A stretch of 64,000 nucleotides of DNA from the NCBI GenBank assembly GCA_903871875.1, contig CAIQIR010000093.1, positions 86,780 through 150,779 on the forward strand. Direction: 5' to 3'. This document shows, in pieces, positions 63,929 to 64,000 of this stretch. Both the position numbers and the translations under genes were made by a program. This DNA is from an uncultured Schlesneria sp. (GTDB lineage Bacteria > Planctomycetota > Planctomycetia > Planctomycetales > Planctomycetaceae). Numbering within the stretch: the stretch's first letter is position 1; each line of letters opens with the position of its first letter. The notes below the pieces were generated by a model. That model was not told the DNA's origin. It was given only the letters and a program-made list of their open reading frames with translations, and made no database searches.

Positions 63929-64000
63929 ATGTCAGGGACGATTTTGCTGCGAGATTTGCACCGCTGGGAGCGGGAACTGGAGCAGACGACACAGCGCTTC
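63929..64000 (+). CDS. Start of an unrecognised gene, cut by the window end
   Basis: GGAGG at ~63916-63920 stands 8 bases before the ATG at 63929, a very good ribosome binding site; another ATG at 63923 is too close. The 24 visible residues (MSGTILLRDLHRWERELEQT and on) are charged and helical. The family cannot be named from so little. Confidence 0.5.
   Translation, partial: MSGTILLRDLHRWERELEQTTQRF

Noticed and set aside
1..64000. CRISPR arrays, tRNA and rRNA genes
   Set aside because: No regularly spaced repeats, tRNA-like cloverleaf or conserved rRNA segments were noticed on either strand by reading. A tRNA scan would be decisive.

Overview
The window looks like a chromosomal segment of a planctomycete (Planctomycetota). 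The main clue is three separate PSCyt1/DUF1549/DUF1553 + DUF1501 gene pairs. It also holds a further PSCyt1 protein fused to WD40 repeats, a formylglycine sulfatase, a giant WD40 lipoprotein beside a Ser/Thr kinase and a PP2C phosphatase, and a BshB-type deacetylase. I cannot assign genus or species. I see no rRNA, tRNA, CRISPR array or complete insertion sequence.

Layout. 1-1.6 kb: the end of a VOC-fold protein and an unrecognised secreted protein. 1.6-12.5 kb: a sulfur island. On the minus strand run an Rrf2 regulator, sulfate-binding protein, CysT, CysW and CysA. Divergently on the plus strand run cysteine synthase, two tandem Family 2 encapsulin shell proteins that each carry a cyclic-nucleotide-binding-like domain, and a SufS-type cysteine desulfurase with a ~155-residue disordered N-terminal extension that looks like a cargo-loading tail. 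12.5-13.6 kb: lspA translationally coupled to a GNAT gene broken by an in-frame stop. 13.9-25.7 kb: two PSCyt/DUF1501 pairs around a sulfatase and a solitary ligase-associated-type DNA exonuclease. 26-33.8 kb: pgi, then the phosphate operon pstS-pstC-pstA-pstB-phoU-phoB on the minus strand with a Pho-box-like repeat upstream of pstS. 33.8-42 kb: ThuA-like protein, a membrane glycosyltransferase-TPR fusion, a malate/lactate dehydrogenase-family enzyme, a 3'(2'),5'-bisphosphate nucleotidase, a degenerate alpha/beta hydrolase and a BshB-like deacetylase. 42-54.4 kb: PP2C phosphatase, Ser/Thr kinase, a 2440-residue WD40 lipoprotein, a second degenerate alpha/beta hydrolase and a Tyr/Gly-rich secreted protein. 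54.9-64 kb: PSCyt1-WD40 protein, the third PSCyt/DUF1501 pair with a divergent AraC regulator, a VOC protein, a 58-residue membrane protein and a gene cut by the window end.

The most interesting system is the sulfur island. Sulfate import, an Rrf2 regulator, cysteine synthase and a predicted protein nanocompartment enclosing a cysteine desulfurase form one coherent unit: import sulfate, make cysteine, then strip its sulfur inside a shell. The characterised desulfurase encapsulins I know of (SrpI type) have one shell protein without the cyclic-nucleotide domain. Here there are two shell paralogues, both with the domain, and they differ at the position of the phosphate-binding arginine (Arg164 in one, Pro164 in the other). 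Divergent promoters with perfect -35 boxes lie between the Rrf2 gene and cysK, and an inverted repeat sits at the cysK transcription start. The shell and cargo functions are inferred from family resemblance and gene order.
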